Shown piece after piece: positions 9,344-16,974 of a DNA stretch of 55,176 nt (positions are counted from its first letter, which is position 1; each line of letters begins with the position of its first letter). The DNA lies in the NCBI GenBank assembly GCA_009787345.1, contig WRGF01000218.1, positions 1 to 55,176 on the forward strand, in the 5' to 3' direction. Below the pieces are notes generated by a model. That model was not told the DNA's origin, did not search any database, and worked only from the letters and a program-made list of their open reading frames with translations. The position numbers and the translations under genes are program-made. The stretch is from Turicibacter sp. (GTDB lineage: Bacteria; Bacillota_I; Bacilli_A; MOL361; Turicibacteraceae).

Positions 9344-11166
9344 ATAAAATCATCCGGATGAGCGACCAGCTTGCCAACATGATTGCGGCCGGGGAGGTGA
9401 TCGAGCGCCCGGCATCAGTTGTCAAAGAACTGGTGGAAAACGCCATCGATGCCAATAGCACCCATGTAGAAATCCATCTTCAGGATGCTGGCCTTCGGCA
9501 AGTGAAGGTCATTGATGATGGGGATGGCATGAGTGAAACCGATGCCCTTTTGGCTTTTGAACGGCATGCCACCAGCAAAATAAAGAGCCAGTTTGATATT
9601 TTCCGCATCAAATCCCTCGGGTTTAGGGGGGAGGCGCTCCCGTCCATCGCCTCGGTTGCCGACGTGCGCCTAAAAACATCTGATGGGACGGCTGGGACAC
9701 ACCTCCACATTAAAGCAGGCGAGGTGCTGGCCAATGAGCCTGCAGCTTTAAGGAAAGGGACTGAGATGGAAATCAACCATCTTTTCTTTAATACGCCCGC
9801 CCGCCTTAAGCACATGAAAAGCTTAAACACCGAATTGTCCCATATTACGGATTTTATCAATAAAATTGCGCTGTCCCATCCTGAAGTGGCTTTAAAGCTT
9901 TATAACAATGGGCGGCTGATTTTCCAATCTACGGGGGCAAATGACCTGCAAAGCGTCATCTCCAGCGTCTATGGCTTTGATATTGCAAGAAAAATGATTC
10001 CCCTGGAGGAAACTGACGATGATTTCAAAGTAAGGGGCTTTATCAGCGACCCGGAAATCAACCGGGCTTCCCGAAATTACGTGACCCTGATCGTCAACGG
10101 GAGGGCCATCCGAAATTTTGGGCTGACCCGGGTTGTCATCGAGGCTTACCACACCTTTTTGCCAAAGGACCGGTTTCCCATTGTTGTTTTGGCTATTGAC
10201 CTCGACCCGGTCTTGGTGGATGTCAATGTCCATCCCGCCAAGCTGGAAGTGCGTTTTAGCAAGGAAGAAGCTTTGCGCACTTTTATCTATACCCAAATCA
10301 AACAGCTGTTGAGCGGCGTGAATTACATCCCGCAACCTGAGATAAAATCCCCAATCCCAAAACCCGGACCCGTGTTTCAATCCCTTGATTTGAGCGGCGC
10401 CCCGAAATTTAGTCCAGAAGAGGTCAGGGAAACACCGCCCGAAATCCAGGGCAGTGCCTGGCATAACCCGCAGAAATTGCCTCCAAGGGACCTTCCCAGC
10501 AGCCCAGCCGTGCAGCAACCCCCTTTGGGGTATCCTACTAAAAAAATGGCAGTACCGCTGCCTGTGACCGTTCCTACCCCCGATAAAAAAGGGCTTGAGC
10601 TTTATTACATTGGCCAGCTCCATGGCACCTACTTGCTTGCGCAAAACGAGGAAGGGCTTTTTATTGTGGACCAGCACGCGGCCATGGAACGGGTGGAGTA
10701 TGAGAAGAATTATGGGCTTTTGGGAAGCGCCGGCCCGGAGAGTGTGAAGCCGTTATTTCCTTTGGTGCTTAATTACCCTGCGGATGAACTGCTAAAAATG
10801 GAGCCGCTATTTGGAACGCTCTTGGGGCTGGGCTTTGAATTCGAGGCTTTTGGCCATCAGTCCCTTGTGGTGCGCACGTTGCCCGTGTGGGCCCAAAAAG
10901 ACGCCAAGGACATCGTGGAAACCCTGGTCGAGCACCTGCTTCGGGAAAAGGCAGCCGACGTCGCCAAGCTTAGGGAAGCGGTTGCCATAACCATGAGCTG
11001 CAAAGGCTCCATCAAGGCCAACCAGTTCATCAATGACCATGAAATCACGGAACTTTTGCGGTCCCTTTGCCAATGCGCACAGCCATATACCTGTCCCCAT
11101 GGAAGGCCGATTATCGTGAACCTCAGCAAGTATGAAATTGAAAAAATGTTTAAGCGGGTGATGTAG
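9340..11166 (+). CDS. mutL: DNA mismatch repair endonuclease MutL
   Basis: MutL couples mismatch recognition by MutS to strand incision. The N-terminal GHKL ATPase shows ENAIDA, DDGDGM and GFRGEALPSIASV. After a proline-rich linker (about residues 330-420) the C-terminal domain has the endonuclease motif DQHAAMERVEYE from residue 444 plus SCKGS and CPHGRP, so this is a nicking-type MutL, as expected for an organism without MutH. The 608-residue length is normal. The start is TTG at 9340, overlapping the mutS stop, with AAAGGA at 9325-9330 as ribosome site. miaA starts immediately after its stop. Confidence 0.97.
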   Translation: MNKIIRMSDQLANMIAAGEVIERPASVVKELVENAIDANSTHVEIHLQDAGLRQVKVIDDGDGMSETDALLAFERHATSKIKSQFDIFRIKSLGFRGEALPSIASVADVRLKTSDGTAGTHLHIKAGEVLANEPAALRKGTEMEINHLFFNTPARLKHMKSLNTELSHITDFINKIALSHPEVALKLYNNGRLIFQSTGANDLQSVISSVYGFDIARKMIPLEETDDDFKVRGFISDPEINRASRNYVTLIVNGRAIRNFGLTRVVIEAYHTFLPKDRFPIVVLAIDLDPVLVDVNVHPAKLEVRFSKEEALRTFIYTQIKQLLSGVNYIPQPEIKSPIPKPGPVFQSLDLSGAPKFSPEEVRETPPEIQGSAWHNPQKLPPRDLPSSPAVQQPPLGYPTKKMAVPLPVTVPTPDKKGLELYYIGQLHGTYLLAQNEEGLFIVDQHAAMERVEYEKNYGLLGSAGPESVKPLFPLVLNYPADELLKMEPLFGTLLGLGFEFEAFGHQSLVVRTLPVWAQKDAKDIVETLVEHLLREKAADVAKLREAVAITMSCKGSIKANQFINDHEITELLRSLCQCAQPYTCPHGRPIIVNLSKYEIEKMFKRVM

Positions 11167-12087
11167 ATGTTGGATGTCATATGTATCGTTGGCCCAACCG
11201 CCGTCGGGAAAACCCGCATGGGCGTGGAGCTGGCAAAGAAACTGGATGGCGAAGTCATCAGCGGCGATTCCATGCAGGTTTACCGGGGAATGGACATCGG
11301 GACTGCTAAGGTCAGCGCTGAAGAAAAGCAGGGCGTCAAACACCACCTCCTGGACGAAAAAGACCCCGATGAAGATTACTCCGTTGCCCAGTTCCAAAAA
11401 GCGGTGCGAGGCAAGATTGATGAAATCAAGGGCCGGGGAAAAATCCCCATCATTGTTGGGGGGACTGGGCTTTACATTAAATCCGTCCTTTATGATTACG
11501 AATTCACAGAAGGGGAGTCCCGCCCAAAATCAATGGATGAAGAGCTATATGGTCATCTTGACAACGAATCCCTCCATCAAAAACTGATGGAAGTGGACGC
11601 CGAATCTGCCCGGGAAATCCATCACAATAACCGGAAACGGGTGATCCGTGCCTTGGAAATCTTTGAGGCAACCGGAGAAAAAAAATCGGCCCTGGTGGAA
11701 AAACAGGAACACCGGCTGGTTTACAACGTGGCTATGATCGGCTTGACGGATGACAGGGTGGCGCTCTATGGGCGTATTGACCAGCGGGTCGATGCCATGA
11801 TGGCAACGGGCCTATTAAGCGAGGTGCAGGCCTTAATTTCAACAGGCCTTCCTGAAAATTCCCAATCCATGCGGGCGATCGGCTATAAAGAGCTGTTTCC
11901 TTATTTTCGGAAAGAACAGGGACTTGAAGAAGCCATTAGCTTAATTAAGCGAAATTCACGCCGCTATGCTAAGCGGCAGTTTACCTGGTTCAAGAATCAG
12001 ATGGATGTCACTTGGTTTGACGTCAACGTGGAAGATTTTTCTAAAACCGTTGCCAAAGTAGAAGGTTATCTCAAAGATAAACTATAG
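11167..12087 (+). CDS. miaA: tRNA dimethylallyltransferase MiaA
   Basis: MiaA transfers a dimethylallyl group to A37 of tRNAs reading UNN codons, the substrate step for MiaB. The 306-residue protein has the P-loop GPTAVGKT at the N-terminus, SGDSMQVYRGMDIGTAK, the IIVGGTGLYIKS motif and the C-terminal IKRNSRRYAKRQFTWF region. It starts directly after mutL and is the last gene of a mutS-mutL-miaA operon; hfq, often next in Bacillus, is absent. The stop codon TAG is supplied by the end of an inserted element; without the insertion the gene would read the same residues and end in TAA, so the product appears unchanged. Confidence 0.97.
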   Translation: MLDVICIVGPTAVGKTRMGVELAKKLDGEVISGDSMQVYRGMDIGTAKVSAEEKQGVKHHLLDEKDPDEDYSVAQFQKAVRGKIDEIKGRGKIPIIVGGTGLYIKSVLYDYEFTEGESRPKSMDEELYGHLDNESLHQKLMEVDAESAREIHHNNRKRVIRALEIFEATGEKKSALVEKQEHRLVYNVAMIGLTDDRVALYGRIDQRVDAMMATGLLSEVQALISTGLPENSQSMRAIGYKELFPYFRKEQGLEEAISLIKRNSRRYAKRQFTWFKNQMDVTWFDVNVEDFSKTVAKVEGYLKDKL

Positions 12088-12521
12088 GGTACCTCTATTA
12101 ACTCGCTTTGTTCCAACGGTACTCACTGCGTGACCTTCCTCAGAACAAGAAAACCGTAAGAGCCTTGCCCGCATTTGCGAGAATTTTTTCGTCCAGCCGA
12201 GGAAGTGAAAATGCTTCTACGGTGCTCACGACCTTGCGCTCCTCGGCGCAATAAAGATTAAGAGCATTGCTTCTACGGTGCTCATGACCTTGCGCTCCTC
12301 GGCGCAATAAAGATTGAGAGCATTGCTTCTACGGTGCTCATGACCTTGCGCTCCTCGGCGCAATAAAGATTAAGAGCATTGCAGTGAAGTGGAGCTTCAT
12401 GACATTTTTGCTGGCAGGGTCCCCGCCCTTCCGTAAGAAGGTATCCTCCTTTGGTGGGCTAAAAGGATGGGCGGAAAAAGACCGCAAATTCGGGTGAATT
12501 GGAATTAGTAGAGGTGCCCTA
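12085..12521. mobile_element. MITE-like element with 17-bp terminal inverted repeats
   Basis: The ends are TAGGGTACCTCTATTAA (12085-12101) and, in inverted orientation, TAGGGCACCTCTACTAA (12505-12521): 15 of 17 positions match, both differences being C/T transitions. The flanks carry a direct AACTA (12080-12084 and 12522-12526), part of a longer TAAACTATA copy on each side, as expected for a target-site duplication. Removing the element rejoins miaA to a perfect miaA/lexA terminator and restores a TAA stop. The interior holds three 56-bp tandem repeats and GC-rich inverted stretches, with no transposase. It could instead be a structured RNA element; the flanking duplication favours insertion. 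Confidence 0.65.
12213..12380. repeat. Three tandem copies of a 56-bp repeat
   Basis: Unit boundaries are 12213, 12269 and 12325. Copies 2 and 3 match copy 1 except for single C/T and A/G changes (CTCACGACC versus CTCATGACC; GATTAAG versus GATTGAG). On the - strand each unit presents AGGAG, then ATG (GTG in the copy at 12213), and a mini-ORF reading MSTVEAMLLIFIAPRSARS; its stop overlaps the next start in a TCATGA. The array is direct, with no spacers, so it is not a CRISPR. Confidence 0.9.
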
Positions 12522-12531
12522 AACTATAAAA

Positions 12532-12575
12532 AAATAGGCCCAAAAACGTTGGAAATAACGTTTTTGGGCCTATTT
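12532..12575. terminator. Bidirectional terminator between miaA and lexA
   Basis: A perfect 19-bp stem (12532-12550 with 12557-12575) with a 6-nt loop; A-rich on one side and T-rich on the other, so it can serve both the + strand miaA operon and the - strand lexA. Confidence 0.9.
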
Positions 12576-12584
12576 GTCCAATGA

Positions 12585-13229
12585 TTATGCAATGCTTCGG
12601 TATAGGCCGATAACCTTGCCTACCACTTCCACATCGGTGGATAAAATCGGGTCCATGGCATCGTTTTCCGGCTGCAGTCGGATGTGGCCCTGTTCTTTGT
12701 AATACCTTTTCACAGTCACTTCCGAGTCTTCTTTTAGCATGGCAACGATGATTTCACCGTTTCGCGCTGTCCGGGATTCCTTGACGATGATGTGGTCCCC
12801 GTCAAGGATCCCTGCATTGATCATGGAATCGCCTTTGACATTAAGGACGAAAACATTTTCCTTGGCAGGCACCAAATGGGATGGGAGTGTAAAGAATTCG
12901 GATGGGTTTTTGATGGCTTCGATAGGTGTGCCGGCAGTGACTTTTCCTAAAAGGGGAACTTCTACCAGCCTGGCATCTTTTGTTGCAGGCATGCTTTTTG
13001 CCGAAGTGCTGCCATGGGATAAGACGACCAGCCCCCGGGTCGTGGATTTATCTTTTCGGATGAAGCCCTTTTTTTCCAACTGGTTCAGCTGGTTATGGAC
13101 GGAAGCTGTTGAGGAAAGCCCGACGGCCGCCCCGATTTCACGGACACTTGGCGGATATCCCCTCATGCTGACCTGATTGCCGATAAAATCTAAAATTTCC
13201 TGCTGCCTCTTGCTGATGGGTTTTTTCAT
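12585..13229 (-). CDS. lexA: SOS repressor LexA
   Basis: LexA represses the DNA-damage regulon until RecA filaments stimulate its self-cleavage. The C-terminal S24 peptidase domain is intact: cleavage site Ala-Gly in GKVTAGTP, catalytic serine in VKGDSMINAG and lysine in EVTVKRYY. The N-terminal winged helix starts SKRQQEILDFI, but its recognition helix reads SSTASVHNQLNQLEKKG, unlike the usual SSTVHGHLxRLE of Bacillus. Two adjacent ATGs are possible (13232 or 13229); AGGAGG at 13237-13242 is better spaced for 13229, giving 214 residues. No canonical SOS box lies upstream; a 12-bp palindrome overlaps the -35. Confidence 0.95.
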   Translation of the reverse strand: MKKPISKRQQEILDFIGNQVSMRGYPPSVREIGAAVGLSSTASVHNQLNQLEKKGFIRKDKSTTRGLVVLSHGSTSAKSMPATKDARLVEVPLLGKVTAGTPIEAIKNPSEFFTLPSHLVPAKENVFVLNVKGDSMINAGILDGDHIIVKESRTARNGEIIVAMLKEDSEVTVKRYYKEQGHIRLQPENDAMDPILSTDVEVVGKVIGLYRSIA

Positions 13230-13262
13230 CATTTGACCTCCTGTAACTATGCGATTAGCTTT

Positions 13263-13298
13263 ATTATAGCAGTAATTTCCCGGTTTAAACAATTGTTT
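13263..13298 (-). promoter_or_regulatory. lexA promoter with palindrome over the -35
   Basis: On the - strand TTGTTT (complement of 13287-13292) and TATAAT (complement of 13263-13268) are 18 bases apart. The perfect palindrome AAACAATTGTTT at 13287-13298 covers the -35 and is a candidate operator, possibly for LexA itself. Confidence 0.6.
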
Positions 13299-13343
13299 TT
13301 CAAAACTTTATTCGGGAAAAGCAATCTAATGTAGGCCTGTGCA

Positions 13344-13372
13344 GTTATCTATATTCAATTTTTTGGTATAAT
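13344..13372 (+). promoter_or_regulatory. Extended -10 promoter of ynzC
   Basis: TATAAT at 13367-13372 is preceded by TGG, an extended -10, with a weak -35 near 13344-13350. It diverges from lexA. Confidence 0.6.
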
Positions 13373-13412
13373 AGTTGTAAGCCCCTTTAAAAAATGATTG
13401 GAGGTCACACCT

Positions 13413-13658
13413 ATGTTGACAGAAGAAAAGTTAAAACGCCTCAATGCGCTGGCCCTTAAGAAAAAACAAGGGCAGCTGACGCCAGAGGAAACGAAGGAAC
13501 AGCAGCACCTAAGGGAAGAATACCTGGCAAACTTTCGTGCCGGGATGATCGACACCATTGAAAACGTCAAGGTTATCGACCCGGAAGGAAACGACGTCAC
13601 TCCGGAAAAACTGAAACGGATCCAGGCTGAAAAAAACAACCGCCCTGACATCCACTAA
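13413..13658 (+). CDS. ynzC: DUF896 (YnzC-like) protein
   Basis: This 81-residue protein belongs to the small DUF896 family (YnzC in B. subtilis), whose function is unknown. Visible landmarks are MLTEEKLKRLNALALKKKQG, LTPEETKEQQHLREEYL and NFRAGMIDTIENVKVIDPEG, with a basic-acidic helical N-terminal half and a short C-terminal tail. GGAGG precedes the ATG at 13413. It is divergent from lexA, as in B. subtilis, where yneA and yneB lie between; neither the cell division inhibitor yneA nor yneB is present here. Confidence 0.9.
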   Translation: MLTEEKLKRLNALALKKKQGQLTPEETKEQQHLREEYLANFRAGMIDTIENVKVIDPEGNDVTPEKLKRIQAEKNNRPDIH

Positions 13659-13669
13659 CACTATTTTCC

Positions 13670-13698
13670 TTGACTTTGCCCCTGCTTTCTAGTATAAA
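13670..13698 (+). promoter_or_regulatory. Sigma-A promoter of yneF
   Basis: TTGACT at 13670-13675 and TATAAA at 13693-13698 with a 17-base spacer, about 45 bases before yneF. Confidence 0.75.
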
Positions 13699-13742
13699 TT
13701 GTATAGTAACTATATTGTAGCAATCGTTGGAGGTAGTGTGGT

Positions 13743-13964
13743 ATGATGCAAATTTGGCTAGCTGTTTTATTCATGGTTGTCCTGGCCCTTGCTGGTGTCG
13801 TGGGAGGCTTTTTCCTTGCGAGGAAGCAGTTTGAAAAGCAGATGCGCGAAAATCCGCCGATTAACGAGGACGTCATCCGCATAATGATGTCTCAAATGGG
13901 CCGTACGCCGTCCCAAAAGCAAGTTAACCAGGTGATGAAGCAAATCAATTCAAACATGAAATAA
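13743..13964 (+). CDS. yneF: YneF family membrane protein
   Basis: A 73-residue protein of the YneF (UPF0154) family, function unknown. It has one N-terminal transmembrane helix (about residues 3-25, ending GGFFLARKQFEKQM) and a cytoplasmic tail with the family signature NPPINEDVIRIMMSQMGRTP and SQKQVNQVMKQI. ATG 13743 is preceded by GGAGG about ten bases upstream; the second ATG at 13746 is an equally possible start. It has its own promoter and ends at a terminator shared with plsY. Confidence 0.93.
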   Translation: MMQIWLAVLFMVVLALAGVVGGFFLARKQFEKQMRENPPINEDVIRIMMSQMGRTPSQKQVNQVMKQINSNMK

Positions 13965-13971
13965 TGCCAAT

Positions 13972-14007
13972 AAGGGGCACTGATGCCAAGCATCAGTGCC
14001 CCTTTAG
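13972..14007. terminator. Bidirectional terminator between yneF and plsY
   Basis: AAGGGGCACTGATG at 13972-13985 pairs perfectly with CATCAGTGCCCCTT at 13991-14004 around CCAAG. Confidence 0.88.
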
Positions 14008-14017
14008 CCTAAAAACC

Positions 14018-14623
14018 TTAAAACCTTACTTTGTTTTCCGTTCCGCCCCACATCCGCTTGTAGTTAGGGATGTGCTTGAAGATAATCAGGAGCCCAAAGA
14101 GGGAAAGCATCACTTTTGACGTCGTGTCCAGGCTATGCCCAAAAAATCCCCAGTTGCCCCCAAACCAAGCGATGAGGATTAAGGAGAGGGCCATGAGCGA
14201 GCTGGAAAGGGAGACCAATTTCCAAATTCTCAGGCTGATGACAAATACCGACAATAAAAGCAAAATAGCAGCAGGCAGGAAATAAATGATGATGCCTCCC
14301 GCTGTAGCCACGGCTTTTCCGCCCCTAAATCCGGCAAAGAGCGGATAAATATGCCCGATTAGGGCGAAGATAGAAATAATGAGGGGATGGATGGGGCCAA
14401 CAAAGCGGGAAGCCAAATAGGCTGCCAAGGTCCCTTTCCCGATGTCAAGGACCAAAACTGCCGTCCCCCCATACTTCCCCAAAACTCGGTAAGCGTTGGT
14501 ACTGCCAAGGTTTCCGGAGCCAAATTGGCGGATGTCTTTCCTGAAGAAACCCTTTCCGATGATTAGGGCCGAAGGGAACGAACCGATGAGGTAAGCTAAA
14601 ACGATAAGTAAGGTGCCTGTCAT
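14018..14623 (-). CDS. plsY: Acyl-phosphate glycerol-3-phosphate acyltransferase PlsY
   Basis: PlsY transfers an acyl group from acyl-phosphate to glycerol-3-phosphate, the first step of phospholipid synthesis, at the membrane. The 201-residue protein has at least five hydrophobic helices, the conserved GSFPSALIIGK, the glycine/serine-rich GSGNLGSTNAYR loop and GGKAVATAGG further on. ATG 14623 follows GGAGG; the longer in-frame start at 14653 has no ribosome site. The divergent arrangement plsY(-) / parE-parC(+) matches B. subtilis yneS-parE-parC. Confidence 0.95.
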   Translation of the reverse strand: MTGTLLIVLAYLIGSFPSALIIGKGFFRKDIRQFGSGNLGSTNAYRVLGKYGGTAVLVLDIGKGTLAAYLASRFVGPIHPLIISIFALIGHIYPLFAGFRGGKAVATAGGIIIYFLPAAILLLLSVFVISLRIWKLVSLSSSLMALSLILIAWFGGNWGFFGHSLDTTSKVMLSLFGLLIIFKHIPNYKRMWGGTENKVRF

Positions 14624-14735
14624 GAATTCCTCCAAAATTGTAGGGCCAACCATGCTAAAACGTTCAGATAAACCAGCGGAAATAGCATAAATTGCCTAAT
14701 ATATGCCCCAAAAACCACCATAGGGGCTTTGCCCA

Positions 14736-14745
14736 ATTATATCAT
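14736..14745 (-). promoter_or_regulatory. Extended -10 promoter of plsY
   Basis: On the - strand TGATATAAT (TATAAT is the complement of 14736-14741) forms an extended -10; no clear -35. The early transcript contains a GCCCC/GGGGC hairpin (14705-14727). Confidence 0.45.
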
Positions 14746-14888
14746 AGGAACCCTCAATATAGCGGGCGATTTGCACAAAAAATGAGAAAAAACAGTTTTT
14801 CGACAAATATTTTACTAGGATAATGCTTATATATCTTGTATAATATTGAATTTGTGATGTATGCCCGAAACTGGAAAGGAGTGTCAGC

Positions 14889-16817
14889 ATGTCGACGCAA
14901 TTGAATTATAATGAAGAATCCATCCAGGTGCTAGAAGGGTTAGAAGCGGTACGCAAGCGGCCGGGGATGTATATTGGTTCCACCGACAGCCGTGGCCTTC
15001 ACCATCTGGTATACGAAATTGTAGATAATGCCATTGACGAGGTATTAGCCGGTTATGGCAATCATATAAAAGTGATCATCCATGAAAACAACGCCATTAC
15101 AGTACAGGACTTTGGACGGGGCATCCCGACTGGGATGCATAAATCCGGGAAGCCGACGCCACAGGTCATTTTTACGGTCCTTCATGCCGGAGGGAAATTC
15201 GGTGCCGGGGGCTATAAGACGTCAGGGGGGCTTCATGGGGTAGGCGCATCTGTTGTGAATGCCCTATCTGAATCCCTCGAAGTCACCATCCACCGGGAAG
15301 GGACGATCTATCGCCAGCGTTTTGAAAAAGGCGGGGTGCCGGTTTCAGGCCTTGAGGCACTGGGCAAGACAAAGGAAACGGGGTCTACTATTACGTTCAA
15401 GCCGGACCCTGAAATGTTTTCCACGACGGTTTATTCTTTCGATATTTTAGCCGAGCGGCTACGGGAATCTGCTTTTTTGCTTCGTGGATTGAAAATTGAA
15501 TTGATCGATTTACGCAATGACAAGCAGGAAACGTTTTTGTATAACGATGGCATCAAGTCATTCGTGGCGTTTTTGAATGAAGGTCGCGATACCCTTCACG
15601 ACGTTGTTTATTTTGAAGGGGAATCCCAAGAAATCGAAGTCAATTTTGCCTTCCAGTACAGTGGTTCCTACACCGAAAACATCCTGTCCTTCGTCAACAA
15701 TGTCCGCACGAGGGACGGGGGTACCCACGAAACAGGGGCAAAAACCGTCCTCACACGGATTTTCAACGATTTTGCCCGCCGCAATGGCTTGTTAAAGGAG
15801 CGGGACAAGAACTTAGAAGGTGCGGATATACGGGAAGGCCTTTCGGCAATCATCTCAGTACGCATCCCTGAGCACCTACTGCAATTTGAAGGGCAGACAA
15901 AATCCAAGCTTGGGACCATGGAAGCCCGTTCAGCTGTTGACAATGTCATTGCTGAAAAACTGATTTTCTTCTTCGAGGAAAACCGGGCAACTGCCACGCT
16001 GCTCATTAAAAAGGCTGTCAAAGCGGCCCAGGTCCGCGAAGCCGCCCGAAAAGCCAGGGAAGATGCGCGAAATGGCAAGACCAAGCGGAAAAAAGAAACC
16101 AACTTGTCCGGGAAACTGACCCCGGCCCAGACGAAAAACCCAGCTAAAAACGAATTGTTCTTAGTGGAAGGGGATTCTGCCGGGGGTTCGGCAAAGCTTG
16201 GGCGCAATAGGGCCTTCCAGGCGATATTGCCCCTTCGCGGTAAAGTCATCAACACGGAAAAAGCCAAAATGGAAGATATTTTCAAAAACGAAGAAATCAA
16301 TACGATGATTTACACCATTGGTGCCGGTGTGGGTGCCGATTTTGAATTGTCGGATGTCAATTACCAAAAAATCATCATCATGACCGATGCCGATACCGAC
16401 GGGGCCCATATCCAGGTCTTATTGCTGACTTTCTTCTTCCGCTACATGCGGGAACTTGTGGAAGCGGGCCGGGTCTATATTGCCCTTCCTCCCCTTTACA
16501 AAGTATCAAGGGGCAATGGCGCAAAGGCAGTCGTCGAATACGTCTGGACCGATGATGAGCTGGGCGGGGCCATTGCCAAAGTGGGCAAAGGCTATATGCT
16601 CCAGCGCTACAAAGGGCTTGGGGAAATGAATGCCGACCAGTTATGGGACACGACCATGAACCCGGCCACTAGAACCCTCATCCAGGTTTCAGTAGAAGAT
16701 GCCGCCGATGCCGACCACCGGGTAACCACCCTAATGGGCGATAAAGTCGAGCCCCGCCGCGAATGGATCGAAAAAAACGTCGACTTCACCTTAGAAGACG
16801 ATTATGAAATTGAATAG
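14889..16817 (+). CDS. parE: DNA topoisomerase IV subunit B
   Basis: ParE is the ATPase subunit of topoisomerase IV, which unlinks replicated chromosomes. The 642-residue protein has a GHKL ATPase (EIVDNAIDEVLAG; DFGRGIPTGMHKSG; GLHGVGASVVNALSE), a transducer domain, and a TOPRIM region with LVEGDSAGGSAK and MTDADTDGAHI. The C-terminal PATRTLIQVSVED segment is typical. It is assigned as ParE rather than GyrB because it sits next to parC and plsY. ATG 14889 follows AAAGGAG. A consensus TATAAT near 14840 probably belongs to its promoter. Confidence 0.96.
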   Translation: MSTQLNYNEESIQVLEGLEAVRKRPGMYIGSTDSRGLHHLVYEIVDNAIDEVLAGYGNHIKVIIHENNAITVQDFGRGIPTGMHKSGKPTPQVIFTVLHAGGKFGAGGYKTSGGLHGVGASVVNALSESLEVTIHREGTIYRQRFEKGGVPVSGLEALGKTKETGSTITFKPDPEMFSTTVYSFDILAERLRESAFLLRGLKIELIDLRNDKQETFLYNDGIKSFVAFLNEGRDTLHDVVYFEGESQEIEVNFAFQYSGSYTENILSFVNNVRTRDGGTHETGAKTVLTRIFNDFARRNGLLKERDKNLEGADIREGLSAIISVRIPEHLLQFEGQTKSKLGTMEARSAVDNVIAEKLIFFFEENRATATLLIKKAVKAAQVREAARKAREDARNGKTKRKKETNLSGKLTPAQTKNPAKNELFLVEGDSAGGSAKLGRNRAFQAILPLRGKVINTEKAKMEDIFKNEEINTMIYTIGAGVGADFELSDVNYQKIIIMTDADTDGAHIQVLLLTFFFRYMRELVEAGRVYIALPPLYKVSRGNGAKAVVEYVWTDDELGGAIAKVGKGYMLQRYKGLGEMNADQLWDTTMNPATRTLIQVSVEDAADADHRVTTLMGDKVEPRREWIEKNVDFTLEDDYEIE

Positions 16818-16974
16818 ATAAAAAGGCTGACCGCACCCGTTTGCGGCGGGGCAAAAAATGTGCCTGTAGAAGCGCCGGAGCCGGGTGAATTTCCCGGAAT
16901 TGGTGATTCGGAGGGCCAGTTTTTGCCCCAGAGCGGTGTGGGAAGCTAGATTGAATAGAAATGGGGTTATTAAA

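Noticed and set aside
12213-12380. Regular repeats as a CRISPR array
   Set aside because: Units are directly adjacent 56-bp copies with no variable spacers and no cas genes nearby.
12739-13176. 145-codon + strand frame opposite lexA
   Set aside because: Shadow of a well-supported gene on the other strand; no ribosome site or family match.
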